A stretch of DNA of 64,000 nt from Cyclospora cayetanensis (Eukaryota > Apicomplexa > Conoidasida > Eucoccidiorida > Eimeriidae). The stretch lies in the NCBI RefSeq assembly GCF_002999335.1, contig NW_020312325.1, positions 186,001-250,000 on the forward strand, given 5' to 3'. Below the pieces are notes generated by a model that saw only the letters and a list, made by a program, of their open reading frames with translations, did no database searches and had not been told where the DNA came from. The position numbers and the translations under genes are program-made. Positions 53,250-64,000 of this stretch are shown piece by piece; position 1 is the stretch's first letter, and every line of letters starts with the position of its first letter.

Positions 53250-55268
53250 CTAGGAGGCTGTGGTGGATCGACGCCTCCCAACAGCCCGCAGTCTCAAAGT
53301 AGGGGCTTCTGGGGAGGAGGAAGCCTCGTTCTTGCACTGTCCTACGAGATTCTGCTGCCCACCGTTTCCAAAGCTGCTGAAATCAGGCTCCCTCAGTATC
53401 CACCCCTCATACAGGCCCTCCGCAGTGGGTGGCTGCTCTAGAGCAGCCTTCTCTTCCTGAGGCGGAAGAGCCTCTTCGCAAGCTAAAAGCGCCTCCTGCT
53501 GGGCAGAGGTTCTCCCCACTTCGTCGGCGGGGTGCAGCGTGTTAGGGGCCCCTGCGACGGTAAGGAGGTACCCACAGCAGCAGCAGCAGCAGCAGCAAAC
53601 CGTGGCTCCAGCCGCCGCGAGGAGGAAGAGCGTGAGCAGGAGATACGCAAGATAGGGGTGTTGTACAAGGAAAAGCCTGATGCCTTCCGGCTTCGGCTGT
53701 ACGATCAGCGAAGCCTCCCCCGCAGAAATTGGGGGGTATAGGTAGATCCGGGCGAACTTGAGTTGCGAAACTAGGGGAAGGGGCAGCCCCTCGATCATGG
53801 GAATGACTTGTTTCGTTTCTTGACTACATACGGCGGGGACTAGGAGGGAAAATACGAAGGGGCATGGCGAGAACTGGACGGGTCGTGTACTGCGAGCCAC
53901 GAGAGAGTTCCTATGAGAAAAGGCCAACAAAGACAGCATAAGGGGAGAGACATTACGATGTCGATGAGAGCTGCTATTGTTGAGGGCCCCAGACACGGAG
54001 AGCGACAGAATGAGATCTACGGTGAACTCCGGTAGCTTTGTCTCTTCCTCCAGCTGTTGCATCGGCTGCATTTGCTGCAAGTCTTGCATGTGTTGTTGCT
54101 GTTGTGAGGGCCAGTGGGAAGAAATGAGGGGCGCAGGAGCAGCGAACATCGCCTCGTCACCGGGTAGCAACTCCCATGAGCGATTGCTGAACGGCACAGT
54201 AGCAAAAGCCACGGGCTCCTCCAGCGAGGCGAGAGAATGCCCTGAGAGTCCAAAGAGCTCACGATACGCATGCTGAACACTTGAAGCTGTTGCAGGGGGG
54301 GGCAGTGCTGACTCTGACTGCCCTTGCGGCGGCTGCCGAAAGCTGCCCCCCTCAAATGGGGAGATGCTACCCACAGGCCCTACTTCTACGTCGAGGGCCC
54401 CCCCCCCATGGGGGGGGGAGGCCCCTACAGTGCCCCTGTGCGCCTGTGAAAGCGCGGCAGTGATTCGCGGGAAGAAATCAAAAAACACGGGGAACTGGTG
54501 AAGCGGGGGTGGCGTGGAAGAGACGGAAAGCAAATAGTAGCTGAATGCACCGACGATCGAAAAACACACGAGGGTGCAGCCAAGCACCAGCAAGGCCACG
54601 AAGAAGAAGAGGATTGCCCACTTTGAAAAAGAGGCGAGCGAAAGTGCCCCCGAGCGAAGGGCTGAGAAGCAGCCTTCGAGCCTCTCCTGCAGAAGCATCA
54701 GTTCTTCCCGAAAAAAGCCAAGCAATCCTGGAGCATCCCACGTTTCGGAACCCCCCCCTCCGTCATGTCTGTTTTCTTTTTTCCTTGGTATCGGCGTTCC
54801 CCTTTTGTTTGTCGTCATGAGCAAACGGCGTGATCGATCTAGCGGGGTACAAGGCATTGGACCATCTACCCGCCGGCCTGCTTCCCCTTGATTCACTCTT
54901 GTGCTGACACAGCCCTCAAAATAAGACCCTCTTGGAGGCATTGTGGCAGGCGGAAGCCCCCTGAAAGATCTCGGAGTGCTGACGGGAGTAACAAACTGCG
55001 CTGAAGTGGCAGGGGGTGGGGAGGGGCCCCCGGCCGTCTGAGAGGCTCCGCATCGGGGGGAATCTGAAAAGTCTGATGAACCTGCAGATTTCATGTGGTG
55101 CTCGGCGGCCTGCAGGGAAGTGCATTCTTCGACTCCACCGTTGAGTTCATTCTGTCCTTGCTTTTCTTCCTTGATCGCTTGCATTTGTTTCTCTCCGCTT
55201 GCTTCTACTCTCTCTGGAAGGCGCGACGCCCGAGCATGGGGAGCTGCAGGCTGTGCTGTGTACTGCAT
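53250..55268 (-). CDS. Seipin homologue (lipid-droplet assembly)
   Basis: An uninterrupted frame of 672 residues from ATG 55268. A long hydrophilic N-terminus (about 210 residues) precedes helix 1 at 217-247 (AILFFFVALLVLGCTLVCFSI). The lumenal region has a Pro/Gly- and Gln-rich insertion (about 270-412) and then the seipin-type beta core at about 414-530: FTVDLILSLSVSGALNN, VARSTRPVQFSPCPF, LVPAVCSQETKQVIPMIEGL and LKFARIYLYPP, matching the family's order of sRp...Y/F-S, then q.v.vpl.E, then v.i.l. Helix 2 is at 537-557 (LAYLLLTLFLLAAAGATV), directly followed by eight consecutive Cys (558-565), encoded by a CTG-type triplet run. The tail is acidic and ends in RRRSTTAS. Seipins are ER membrane oligomers at ER-lipid droplet contacts. 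Sequence conservation in this family is low, so the call rests on topology plus motif order. Confidence 0.78.
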   Translation of the reverse strand: MQYTAQPAAPHARASRLPERVEASGEKQMQAIKEEKQGQNELNGGVEECTSLQAAEHHMKSAGSSDFSDSPRCGASQTAGGPSPPPATSAQFVTPVSTPRSFRGLPPATMPPRGSYFEGCVSTRVNQGEAGRRVDGPMPCTPLDRSRRLLMTTNKRGTPIPRKKENRHDGGGGSETWDAPGLLGFFREELMLLQERLEGCFSALRSGALSLASFSKWAILFFFVALLVLGCTLVCFSIVGAFSYYLLSVSSTPPPLHQFPVFFDFFPRITAALSQAHRGTVGASPPHGGGALDVEVGPVGSISPFEGGSFRQPPQGQSESALPPPATASSVQHAYRELFGLSGHSLASLEEPVAFATVPFSNRSWELLPGDEAMFAAPAPLISSHWPSQQQQHMQDLQQMQPMQQLEEETKLPEFTVDLILSLSVSGALNNSSSHRHRNVSPLMLSLLAFSHRNSLVARSTRPVQFSPCPFVFSLLVPAVCSQETKQVIPMIEGLPLPLVSQLKFARIYLYPPISAGEASLIVQPKPEGIRLFLVQHPYLAYLLLTLFLLAAAGATVCCCCCCCCGYLLTVAGAPNTLHPADEVGRTSAQQEALLACEEALPPQEEKAALEQPPTAEGLYEGWILREPDFSSFGNGGQQNLVGQCKNEASSSPEAPTLRLRAVGRRRSTTAS

Positions 55269-56300
55269 TCTACCGAGGTCGCGAGCTTCCTAGACAAAGA
55301 GGGGAAGAGCGAGGAGCATGCAGGACCGCTGAAAGTCATCGTTGCAATCCCTCCTCTGCGCCCTATTGCAGAACGCAGGCAGCAAAATGCAGAAGCCGCC
55401 CAAACGAGAAGGGAGAGGGAGACGACCAAGATATAGGGAGTGCCTCCAGCTGCTTCATACAGCCCTCATGAATCTTACATCATTGTAGAGGCCCATTTGC
55501 CTTCGTTCGCACGGCGTATTTGTGTTCCCTCAATCGATCTGCAGGATTCACGGGAAGGGAGCAACATGGGATGCGAGGGCTACCAGCGAAAAACGCACTC
55601 CAACCGGACCACAAGCCTAAAGCAAAACAGAAAAGCACTCATGAAACCGTGTGGAAGAGGATCTTCTCATCACAAACAACGCCGGGCTGCGAGGAAAATC
55701 ACGGGGCCCCCAGGCTCCTCGAGTCGGCGGGAGTGGGAGAGATGGGGTAAGCGAGGTAGAAAGCTCCATTTGGGTGCCGCATTTTTCTTAAAGGCAAACA
55801 GAACTGAAAAGCTTTCCTATTCTGCCTTTAGGTAAACCTCCAGTGTCTCCCTTTGCATTCCTTTGTGCCTCGAAGATCGCGCGTGGGGGCTTCTTTAGTG
55901 TTGGAGTTTCAGCAGGATTCCTTTGATTGCCGAAAGGAGGAAGTCGGAAGTACAGGCTTTTCTATGTACCCCTTTTTCTTTTAGCTGGGCTAACGGCAAC
56001 CAGCAGGGGAAAGTTGCAATGCGCGTGAGGGTCATGAACTTGAAGGGCTCCTTCACGACTTTCATGATTTTTCATCTTCTGTCGGTTTGTCGTTAGCTGC
56101 TTCTTGCGAAGAGCCCGAGTGGAAGGCTAGAAGAGGGGGACCAGGGGATACAAGCTTGGCTGAATGCTAATCAGTCCACAGTAATAATGCAGTGCACCGT
56201 AACGGAACACAGCACGGGTAAAGCAGGCTAGCACAAAGGTTGACACCACACGAGTGAAGGCGTTGAAGTGAAAGGAGAAGATACGAACTGCTACGACAAG
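55269..56300. promoter_or_regulatory. Divergent intergenic region between seipin and RIO2
   Basis: About 1 kb with no convincing gene. A plus-strand frame at 55440-55835 is Lys/Arg/Ser-rich without domain. Promoters of both flanking genes must lie here. Confidence 0.4.
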
Positions 56301-59300
56301 ATGCGGCTTCAGGCGGACGTCCTGCGTTACATGACGAAGGGGGAGTTTCGTGTGCTGACTGCCGTCGAGATGGGCATGAAGAACCATGAGTTTGTGTCTG
56401 CACAGCTCATTGAGCAAATAGCAGGGCTACGAAGACATTCCATTCGGCAAACTCTTAGCTCATTGTTGAAAAACAAGCTGATTTACCACTCGTCCAAGTC
56501 GTACGATGGATACAAACTCACCTACTTGGGCTATGACTACCTCGCCCTTCATGCCTTAACGAAGAGGGGTCTTATTAAAGGAGTGGGTGTTAGGATGGGA
56601 GTTGGGAAGGAGTCAGATATTCATATCTGTGAAGGCACCGACGGAAAGGTATTGGTTCTCAAACTACACAGGCTGGGTGAGACATCTCGAATGTTCTTGC
56701 TCGCAATTCCCTCTGTGATTTGCCTTTTCATTTCCTCTCTTTCTTTTCAGTATGCCTATTTCCGTCTCTTCTCGCCCATGTTGCATCATGTATGTCCTCT
56801 TGATCTTGGTGCTGTGCTCTGCCTCACCTGCGAGTCCTTCGGCAGAACAGTTACTGGAGCGTTCAAAGTGTTGGGGAGGGTTGTGCCGCGATTCTGCTCA
56901 AGGCACCTCCCGACTGAGGCTAGAATTTATGTCTCAGGGTCTGTGCATCTTGCTGGCAGTCACCCGTGATCGGTGTGCATGCGTCAATGACGCGAGTCTC
57001 GAACTGCGTAGCAGCTACATGAAATGTTGTTTCCGTGACGTGTTTGCAGGCCGCATTTCCTTTCGTTCAATCAAGAAGAACAGGGATTATATGCAGCACA
57101 GAACGCATTGCAGCTGGCACTACTTAGCCCATTTAGCGGCCGTCAGAGAATTTGCGTATCTCAAGGCCTTGCATGCCCACGGCTTCCCCGTCCCGCAGCC
57201 TCAAGACATGAACAGGCATGCGGTGCTCATGGAGTACATTGATGCAATTCCGCTGACACAGGTAACTCGAGGGACGGTGCGGCAAGTGGATTAGTAGCAC
57301 ACGTTCTTAGTATTCATCGTGGGCGTGTCTCTTCCGTTGCTTGGTGGCTGTGGGCATCTCCCCACCATTGTAAAGAGGGGGCTGATCTTTCCGTTCTCGT
57401 CATCATTTTAGGCGTGTGTGTAGCAAGACTTGCCAGATCGCTGGTGAAAATCCTTTTCCCTTGCTGCTATCTGTTCTAGCCCGCTTTCGGTCTGTAGCAT
57501 AAAAGTGCTGTTATTAGTCATCACGTATGTGTGCAATATGTCCTTTTTCTGCCGCCCACAGGTACGCGAACTGGCCTCCCCAATGACGGTTCTGGAGCGC
57601 CTAATGAAGCTCATTGTTCGGTTAGCTCACTGTGGTTTGATTCATGGAGACTTCAACGAGTTTAACTTGATGATTAACGAGGAAAACGGGAGCATCACGA
57701 TGATCGGTGCGTCAGACGTCCCAGGCGTTAAGGAGCTTAGTATCAATAGCTGATCGAGCAAATAGAAGCTTTAGCCGGAGAATATCTGGCTAAATATTCA
57801 GGAATCTCATGTCTTCATTTAGAGCATTGCAGGTCCGAAGTGATTGCAATATGGGCCCTGCGTGCGGGCTGTTCGTGAACCTTCTGAGTCATCCATCAAT
57901 TCGCCGATATTTGGTTTCAGTGATTCTGTTTCTCCTTGATATTTGCAAGGGCGCTTCTGTTATTAATATTGAGTGTTTCTTGAGTGCGATTGCTACGCAG
58001 TGATACTTTTTGTTTCCTTATTTCCGTTGACATATCTTCAATATTCAGTTGTATGCGCTCGTTTCACATCCAGGTTTCATGGCCTTGTCGCGTTTCTTGT
58101 TGCTTTGCTGTCATGCCGCTAAATACGCTCTGTTGCTCCCTCATGCCATTACGCAACCATTCCCGTGGTGGCTTAGATACAAGACGCTTCTTTATCTGTG
58201 TGGCACAGTGTTTTTTGTTCACGCTGTGCAGATCTTCCCCAGATGGTTTCCATCTACCACCCGAACGCGGCCGTGTACTTCGCCCGAGATGTTGAATGTA
58301 TCAAGAGACTGTTTGAGAGAAAATTTCTTGTAGAGGTTTCCAGTGTACCCAAGTCAGAACACTACATTATCATAAATGCCAATTTGTAGTCCAATGTAGC
58401 TCAGCTTAAACTGCCTCAGCCTTTATCGACTTGAAACCTAGCACCTTCACTGCGGCGTCTTTGAGAGTCCATGACTGTAGATGCAATCAACAGGTTTTGT
58501 TTCCGAACGATTGCAACTTTCAGTTGAGATGGTGAGTTATTGTCTATTCTTTGCTGTGCTTTGTTTAGATTCGAGGAAGTTGTGGGTGAGCCCGAAAATT
58601 TAACTGCTTCCAGTCGTCGATCCGATATTCTATCCAGTGAAGCTACGTCTTCTCATGGAGACGAAGGAGATGAAGTAGTGAGCAAATGCAAAAGGATACT
58701 AGTGTCAGATGGTCTAGACGACTGTCAGACGAAACTGCTGGAAGGAGCTTTGGCTGCTCGGCTAGACGCGCAGGGAATCTCTTCTATTTCTGACCAAGGG
58801 GATACAGAAGAAGAATGTTCTTCCGTATCCTCTGGACAAGAGGACGAGGCGGAGGAGGAGCAGACAGATGATCAAGGAGAGAAGGAAGGGGGGGGGGAAG
58901 GAGAAGCAAAAGAAAAAAGGTCAGAAAATGTGGAAGAGAAAGAAGGCCTGGACTCGGAAAGCGAGGCGAGCAGCGAAGAGGGTGGAACCAGCGGCAGCGG
59001 TGCGCGCTGGTCCCTTTCCATATTAATTAAACCTCATTTTGATGCATGCAGCAACCAACTCCCTGTTGGAGACGCCATCCACCTTTATTCCTAAAGGCCT
59101 TTGATTTGCACTTTTCTTTCTAAGCTCTTTTTCATACACAATTGGGGCCTCAGGCGGGGCTTAAGCAGCGAAGAGTAGCCATTATTTGCATCCAGTGGCT
59201 GTATCGTCTTTTACTTGCCTTCCCGAGTGCTGTGCCGGTCGTAATGCCTTGATTGTGATGGTAAATGGACCCTACATGGCCCCTAGAACTTCTGGACGAG

Positions 59301-60074
59301 GGGCGTCTTCCGACATAGTGTGATAATTGCAAACGCAGTGCGCTCTGCGTCTGATATTTAGTTCTTCCCGCAGTGACGTAGCAATTTCGAACCTATCCAG
59401 CTCTGCGCTTTTGCCATTTCAGAGGTAGACGAACCGCCGAGCCGTCCCTTAGTGCCCGAGGAGCAGCAGGCGCTGATTCACTGCTGGCGTCCAACAGCCC
59501 GAAGGTAAGCTATGGAACCGCCGTCAGCTGAACTATCTACAATGTACCTCATTTCGACCCACGCTTTTCGTGGTACGACTGCATAATGACCTTGGAGTTT
59601 TAGTCTTGTAGAACAGGGCTCCTAGCAGTTTCTTATTCTCTCTCTTTCAGTCTCTTTGTTTTCATGTTTCTGTCTGTCTCTCCTACGTATGCCTGTTTCT
59701 CTGGTTCTGCATTCTGTTCACATTTTTCGAAGACTTAAGAAGAGTACAAGGAGCAATGCAAACAGCCGCCATACACTGTGTTGCATGGGTCCTTCAGCCC
59801 CGCCTGTCATTTTGTGTCGTTTTCTCATTCGTGTCTTGTCATTGCTCCCCCCTTTGGACTCATATCTGAGGATTTATGCAGGGGACTTTTAAATTTAGGC
59901 AGTTTAGTTTGTGTTTAGAGTTCTCTGGCTTTTTTTCCTTGTAGGCATACACGAGACTCAGTGAGAAAGAGAGTTCAAGCGAAGAACCAGAAGAGGAACG
60001 GCAGGGGAAACTTTGGATCGAACAAGAACGCCGAGAGAATCAGGGCCAAGCAAATGGCCAAGTTTGATTGTTAG
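56301..60074 (+). CDS. RIO2: RIO2 atypical protein kinase/ATPase
   Basis: Exons: 56301-56676, 57050-57261, 57562-57706, 58232 to about 58329, about 58569-58999, 59423-59504, 59945-60074. Residues 1-90 are the RIO2 winged helix (GEFRVLTAVEMGMKNHEFV, YDGYKLTYLGYDYLAL). The kinase domain follows: P-loop GVGKESDI (100-107), VLKLHRLG with catalytic Lys about 121, RISFRSIKKNRDY, REFAYLKALHAHGFPVPQP, hinge MEYIDAIPL, catalytic loop LIHGDFNEFN (Asp about 226, Asn about 231), metal-binding TMID (Asp about 245), then LPQMVSIYHPNA and RDVECIKRLF. The C-terminus is very acidic (Glu/Asp/Ser-rich) and then strongly basic, ending AKQMAKFDC. RIO2 matures the 40S ribosomal subunit in the cytoplasm. All other junctions keep phase; the junction between exons 4 and 5 does not resolve, and a small extra exon near 58494-58529 is possible. 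ATG 56301 matches family N-termini. Confidence 0.93.
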
Positions 60075-62009
60075 GCACTTCATCCATTTGTTTTCTTCTT
60101 TATAAAGGAATGTTGCTGTGTGCTGCTCTTGTTTGTTTACTGGGCTCTCAACAAACTACCCGCAAGCTGTTCAGTATTGCCAGGAGTTACCCTTCAGGGA
60201 TCTTAATTGCATTTTCCCATTCCGCCAGTCCGTTCCCATTTTTTCTTGCTCTGTGTTGTGCAACCTATGCGCTCTGCTCTCGGTTGTTCTGCCTTTATTT
60301 TAGTGGTTCGTTTCGTGTTTCATCCCCTCACTCAACCTTGCGTTCTACAAGTTCCTTGTATGCCCTTCTATAGCACTCCTCATGGGCTCCTTACAAGGAA
60401 GCCCACAGTGTAGCCTTTCCTCTTCTAGGGTCTGCCTAGGTCAGTACAGTTAGCCTTGAACCGGATGCAAAAGTTTAGTAAATCAGTGTCGCTCCAGCAG
60501 AACTCCATCCCCCTTGTCGTGCCTTCGCCTCGTAGGGTCTCCCCAACAGGAAAGAGGCCAGATACGGTGCTCCAAAGTTGCTACGCCCTCTGTGGGCACT
60601 CCGAGCCTCACACAACACTGCACATAGCATCAAGTGCAAAGGCACATACTATCTGTCACCGACATAAGCTCTCCGTAGGAAGACACGTGACTCTAAACAA
60701 ACCACAAACTCTATAGAAGATTCTTGCGTGTTGTCCAATAGAACTCCAGCCTCGATCTGCTCGGGCTTTTGTGAGTTCTCAATATGAGGGAAGAGGAACA
60801 CCTTGAGTGCGAGCTGCTGCACGCTTAAACTACTCCGAGTATCCAAAGTTTGTTGCACGTTGGGCTTAAGCACGGGGACACTAAAGAATCGACTAGTGCG
60901 CTTGTCTGGTCAGCGCATCTTGTTTTGTGCAGAGTAGTGTGCACTCAATAGAAGAAGAAACAACGTTCTTATTCGTAGCCGGCTGTACATAGTATAGTGG
61001 TACTGCATTGAAGCGTAGTTCGGCCGCTACCTTATTTTTGGTGTAACGGGCAGGCTGCATAGTAGGAAAAAATGTTTAGATAGCCAGACCAAATAGTGAC
61101 CGATTCCGTAACAATTCTCAGTTGAGTATAACTCATGCAGCAGAAGGTGCCATTACATACGGTGTACACTGTGCTCCTATTTATGGGGAACCAAGTCTGG
61201 CATGCAGCAAAAGTATATACTTACCTTGTCAAGCTCAGCATTCCATGTAGGCTTCAGGTGTCTTTTCATGATAACTAGTGTAGCAGACATTGCCTTGACA
61301 TTTGCTTGGATCGCCGCGCTGTCCCTTCTGAGGAATGATGCATGATGTTTTCTTCAGAAGGTATAAGGACACACGATAACTGCCCTTTAACTAGTGTTTT
61401 GCTGTTGTGCCCTTCGGTGGCTTGCGTCGTTGGTGCTGTAGACTGTATGCAGGAATGTGTCAAGTGGCAGAGGTAATACGTCCCTGAGCAATTATGTGGC
61501 AGACTAGAGACGCGAACATTAGTTGCTGCTCACGCGATGCTAGCCACGCATGACATTCAGCCCTTAGCTTCCCTATAAGCAATAGCAAATTGAAATTAGG
61601 TGCACTGGAACAAATAAAAAACACGTAGTACCCTCAGGCGTACAAAAAAGTATGTCAAGACCAGCTGCTCGCGTCGCCGCTCCCCTTGGGTACAGCGTTG
61701 CCTGCGGTGACACGCAAAATCAACAAGAAGAGACGTCCTTTTTTTGCTTTGAGGTGATAAAATTGAATAAATGCGCCATGGGTGGCAAAATACAGAGTCC
61801 TGGAGAGGACAGATGAGCTGCTTCCTTTTGAGCAACGATGGCAAGGATTGCTGCACTTCAAAGCGCGCCGCTCCGTCCCCGTCGCTACAAATGCCTTCCC
61901 CTCCCGTTTTGCCCTCACTGACTCCTGCCGTTCATCATTCAGTTAAATTCTTGATTTATCCTGTCCAAACGTTCGAAAATCCACCATTAGTCAGCTTTAA
62001 CTCGCGAAA
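60075..62009. other. No gene recognised
   Basis: About 1.9 kb downstream of RIO2 and upstream of the secreted-protein gene. Frames are short, opposed and without motifs; the DNA is somewhat AT-richer than the rest. Confidence 0.45.
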
Positions 62010-62917
62010 ATGAAGACCGCTTTCTTTGCCGTTGCTCTTGGTGCTTTGGTTGCCCCGATGGCAGCCCAGGAGGACCAGGCCCCCGATATTTCCCCTGAAG
62101 GTAAGACTCCCGCTGTTCTATTGAATTTACTCCCTTCTAATTATATACGTCCTGTATGGGCAGTATGTTGCCTATCCCCCCCAGTTTAAGTTTGCTACCT
62201 CCGAGGCTGTCATCAGTTGCGTGGGTGAGGGTGGGAGTTTATGGTTTTGGGCATAATCGTGCTGTGCTACGTCGCCGCTCACACCCCGTGGTCTTCTGTC
62301 CGACCTCTTGTTCCTATTGTGTATGCACCCGAAACTTCCCTTCCCCGTTTCCCTTCTGGCCCTCCTGAAGCTTTGCGCCTCGTCCTTTGCTGGAACAAGA
62401 GGTCTTCCCCCCTTCGCCTCCGTGGTTGTCGCTTCTCTCCGAATGCCGTGCCCTTCCCTTTCTTGTCGGGTATATGTGCGTTTCGCGCGTCTTTTGGTCA
62501 TCCGCAGACCTCCAGGCCTCGTTCGAGAAGCATTTTTCCAAGTTCGACTGGTCACAGGTTTCCCCCGAGGCGCTCGGAATGCAGTTGAACTTCGACGAAA
62601 TGAGCGATGAAGAGCTTCGAGCGCTGGCTGAAGTGTTCGTGAAACCTGGCCTCATCGGCCCCGAGGAGGCTCAGGTCTTCATTGATTCGCTCGTAGACCC
62701 ACGAATGCGCGCCATGCTGCAAGGCCTCAGCGGAAAGTGGAACGAAATAATGGAAAAACTTATCGCGGATCCCCAGTACCATGACTTCCTGCGCAAGTTC
62801 GCCGAAGTTGACATGGATGCCCTTACTGAAGCTGTTGGCATCCCTGGCGGTCTCGCCGGCGCTATGGCCTCTCTTTCGGAGACGTCATCAGACAATGCAG
62901 CAGAGAACATTGACTAA
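62010..62917 (+). CDS. Small secreted helical protein
   Basis: Two exons in phase: 62010-62100 and 62508-62917, total 166 residues. The first encodes a clear signal peptide (MKTAFFAVALGALVAPMAAQ) and EDQAPDISPE; the donor is GAAG/GTAAGA. The second, after CATCCGCAG, encodes an acidic, helix-rich chain without Cys: LQASFEKHFSKFDW, MQLNFDEMSDEELRALAEVF, GLIGPEEAQVFIDSLVDPRM, GLSGKWNEIMEKLIADPQYHDFL, then VGIPGGLAG and an acidic tail ending ENID. No transmembrane helix is present. It is likely secreted, into an apical organelle, the vacuole or the host, but I recognise no family. The upstream sequence ends with a tidy GCGAAAATGA start context. Coding status is well supported by signal peptide, splice phase and composition. 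Confidence 0.85.
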
Positions 62918-64000
62918 ACGGGCTGTGCAATATCAGCGGCGCAGATTATTGAGTGTTCCCGGCTCAGTACGCACTAAGGCTTAGTGATTGACAAAGAATA
63001 GGCACTTACTGCGCAGGACAGGTTATTATATACCCTCGTAGGGGAAGTTTTCTCGAGCGCTAGTGGGTGGGGTAGGTGACGACCATTTCTTTCTTCCGGC
63101 CTGCGCGCCCCTTTCACTTTGTTCATTGGCACTTAAAAGGTTTCTTGAAGACCTGCTACATCCGGTTCTTCACTTGTTGCATTAATTTGGGGAGCAGTTC
63201 TCGGCTTCATGATCTCGTCTGGCGGCGATTGAGGCGCACACGTACACATCCCCGTGGTGAGGACCTGCTACTCAGCTGTGTTTAGCACTTAGGACAGAGT
63301 GGTCGTCGAGCAGTTGCTTTCTAGCATGTGGTGCGAAGAGTGATCGGAGCATGAAGGCTATGGGCTCTCGATGCTCTCTGGACGTCAGTCCTTTATTCCG
63401 GCGGAGGAGGAGGGGCGATGCATGCGCATGACAGCTGACCAAACACGGTGCTTTATTTCGCACGTCTCGAAGACCTTTGTCCACGCTCTCTAAATTTTTG
63501 TGTCCTGGTGACAGCTTGTGATTAGGGGGCATCAATATACTCTCTTGACATGTATGTAGGGTCTTTCTAGCGCTCTGCAGAGCGGTCAGAAGTTGGGTAT
63601 TCCTTCTTATCAGCTTCGGCGCTGGTTTCGCGCGGTTACTCTGTAGTGCGTGCACCCCCCCCCCAAATGTTTTGGCGATGCGCGACATCTAGAGAGTTTC
63701 TATCTAGGCTCTAGGGGGCCGGTGCTACCCTCTTCGCTGGATTAGTTGGTAGGGACAGCGCGGGTGGGAGGGGTGGGGCTGTGGTTGTGCATGTGCAGTC
63801 TCGCGTTCGTGTTTTGGTTGCGGCGTTATCATGCTCCAATGGCACGGTAGAGAGGGCCTAGCCTAGTTTGGAAGGACGTGGTGCCGTAGGAGACGGTTGG
63901 GTGTGGAGTGCCTTAGAGGGTGTAATAGAAAGTGCGATTCTGGGCAGGTTCAGTGCTTGTACCTGCTGGGGGCAGGCTCACAACAGCTCCTGCGCTACTG
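62918..64000. other. No gene recognised
   Basis: 3' flank of the secreted-protein gene. A minus-strand frame at 63272-63688 has no motif or splice support. Confidence 0.45.

Noticed and set aside
1..64000. CRISPR arrays, bacterial operons, rRNA or tRNA genes
   Set aside because: None seen. The many tandem repeats lack the repeat-spacer structure of CRISPR and the gene content is eukaryotic. tRNAs cannot be excluded without a covariance search (tRNAscan-SE).

Overview
The window is nuclear DNA of a coccidian apicomplexan, most like Eimeria or its close relative Cyclospora. The support is direct: CAG/CTG triplet runs occur throughout, coding regions carry runs of Ala, Gln or Ser, genes have many short GT-AG introns, tandem repeats sit inside introns, and the gene content is purely eukaryotic. 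There are no operons or ribosome binding sites. I built gene models by hand from protein motifs plus splice sites with compatible phase. Names rest on motif recognition, not on database searches.

Layout. 1-7500: no confident gene; a CA microsatellite, a 222 bp inverted repeat (4877-5098 / 6536-6756) and one possible membrane-protein exon. 7523-10072 (-): single-exon thioredoxin-fold membrane protein. 12870-15969 (-): DNAJC8/SPF31-type J protein of the spliceosome, seven exons. 17601-18534 (+): 3' part of a fasciclin (FAS1) protein. 20840-21529 (+): four-helix membrane protein. 22493-23077 (-): small acidic protein resembling the SPAG1 N-terminus. 24389-25332 (+): 3' exons of another multipass membrane protein.

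26003-41400 is a dense stretch of mitochondrial and lipid genes: TIM23 (-), an OCIAD-like membrane protein (+, divergent from TIM23), a ten-exon PLD-type cardiolipin synthase-like gene (-) and an eight-exon DGAT2 acyltransferase (-). 43500-44000 carries decayed gag-like fragments of an LTR retroelement. 46401-49061 (-): Mei2-like protein with two RRMs. 50337-52818 (+): RS/RE-repeat nuclear protein that I do not recognise. 53250-55268 (-): seipin homologue. 56301-60074 (+): RIO2 kinase. 62010-62917 (+): small secreted protein.

Three themes recur. Mitochondrial membrane biogenesis (TIM23, OCIAD-like, cardiolipin synthase-like) and neutral-lipid storage (DGAT2, seipin) share about 30 kb. RNA metabolism and ribosome assembly are represented by DNAJC8, the Mei2-like protein, the RS protein and RIO2. 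Tandem repeats, each with a different unit, occupy many introns of otherwise conserved genes. No CRISPR array, rRNA or tRNA was identified. The stretches between genes are mostly low-complexity or featureless at this level of reading.
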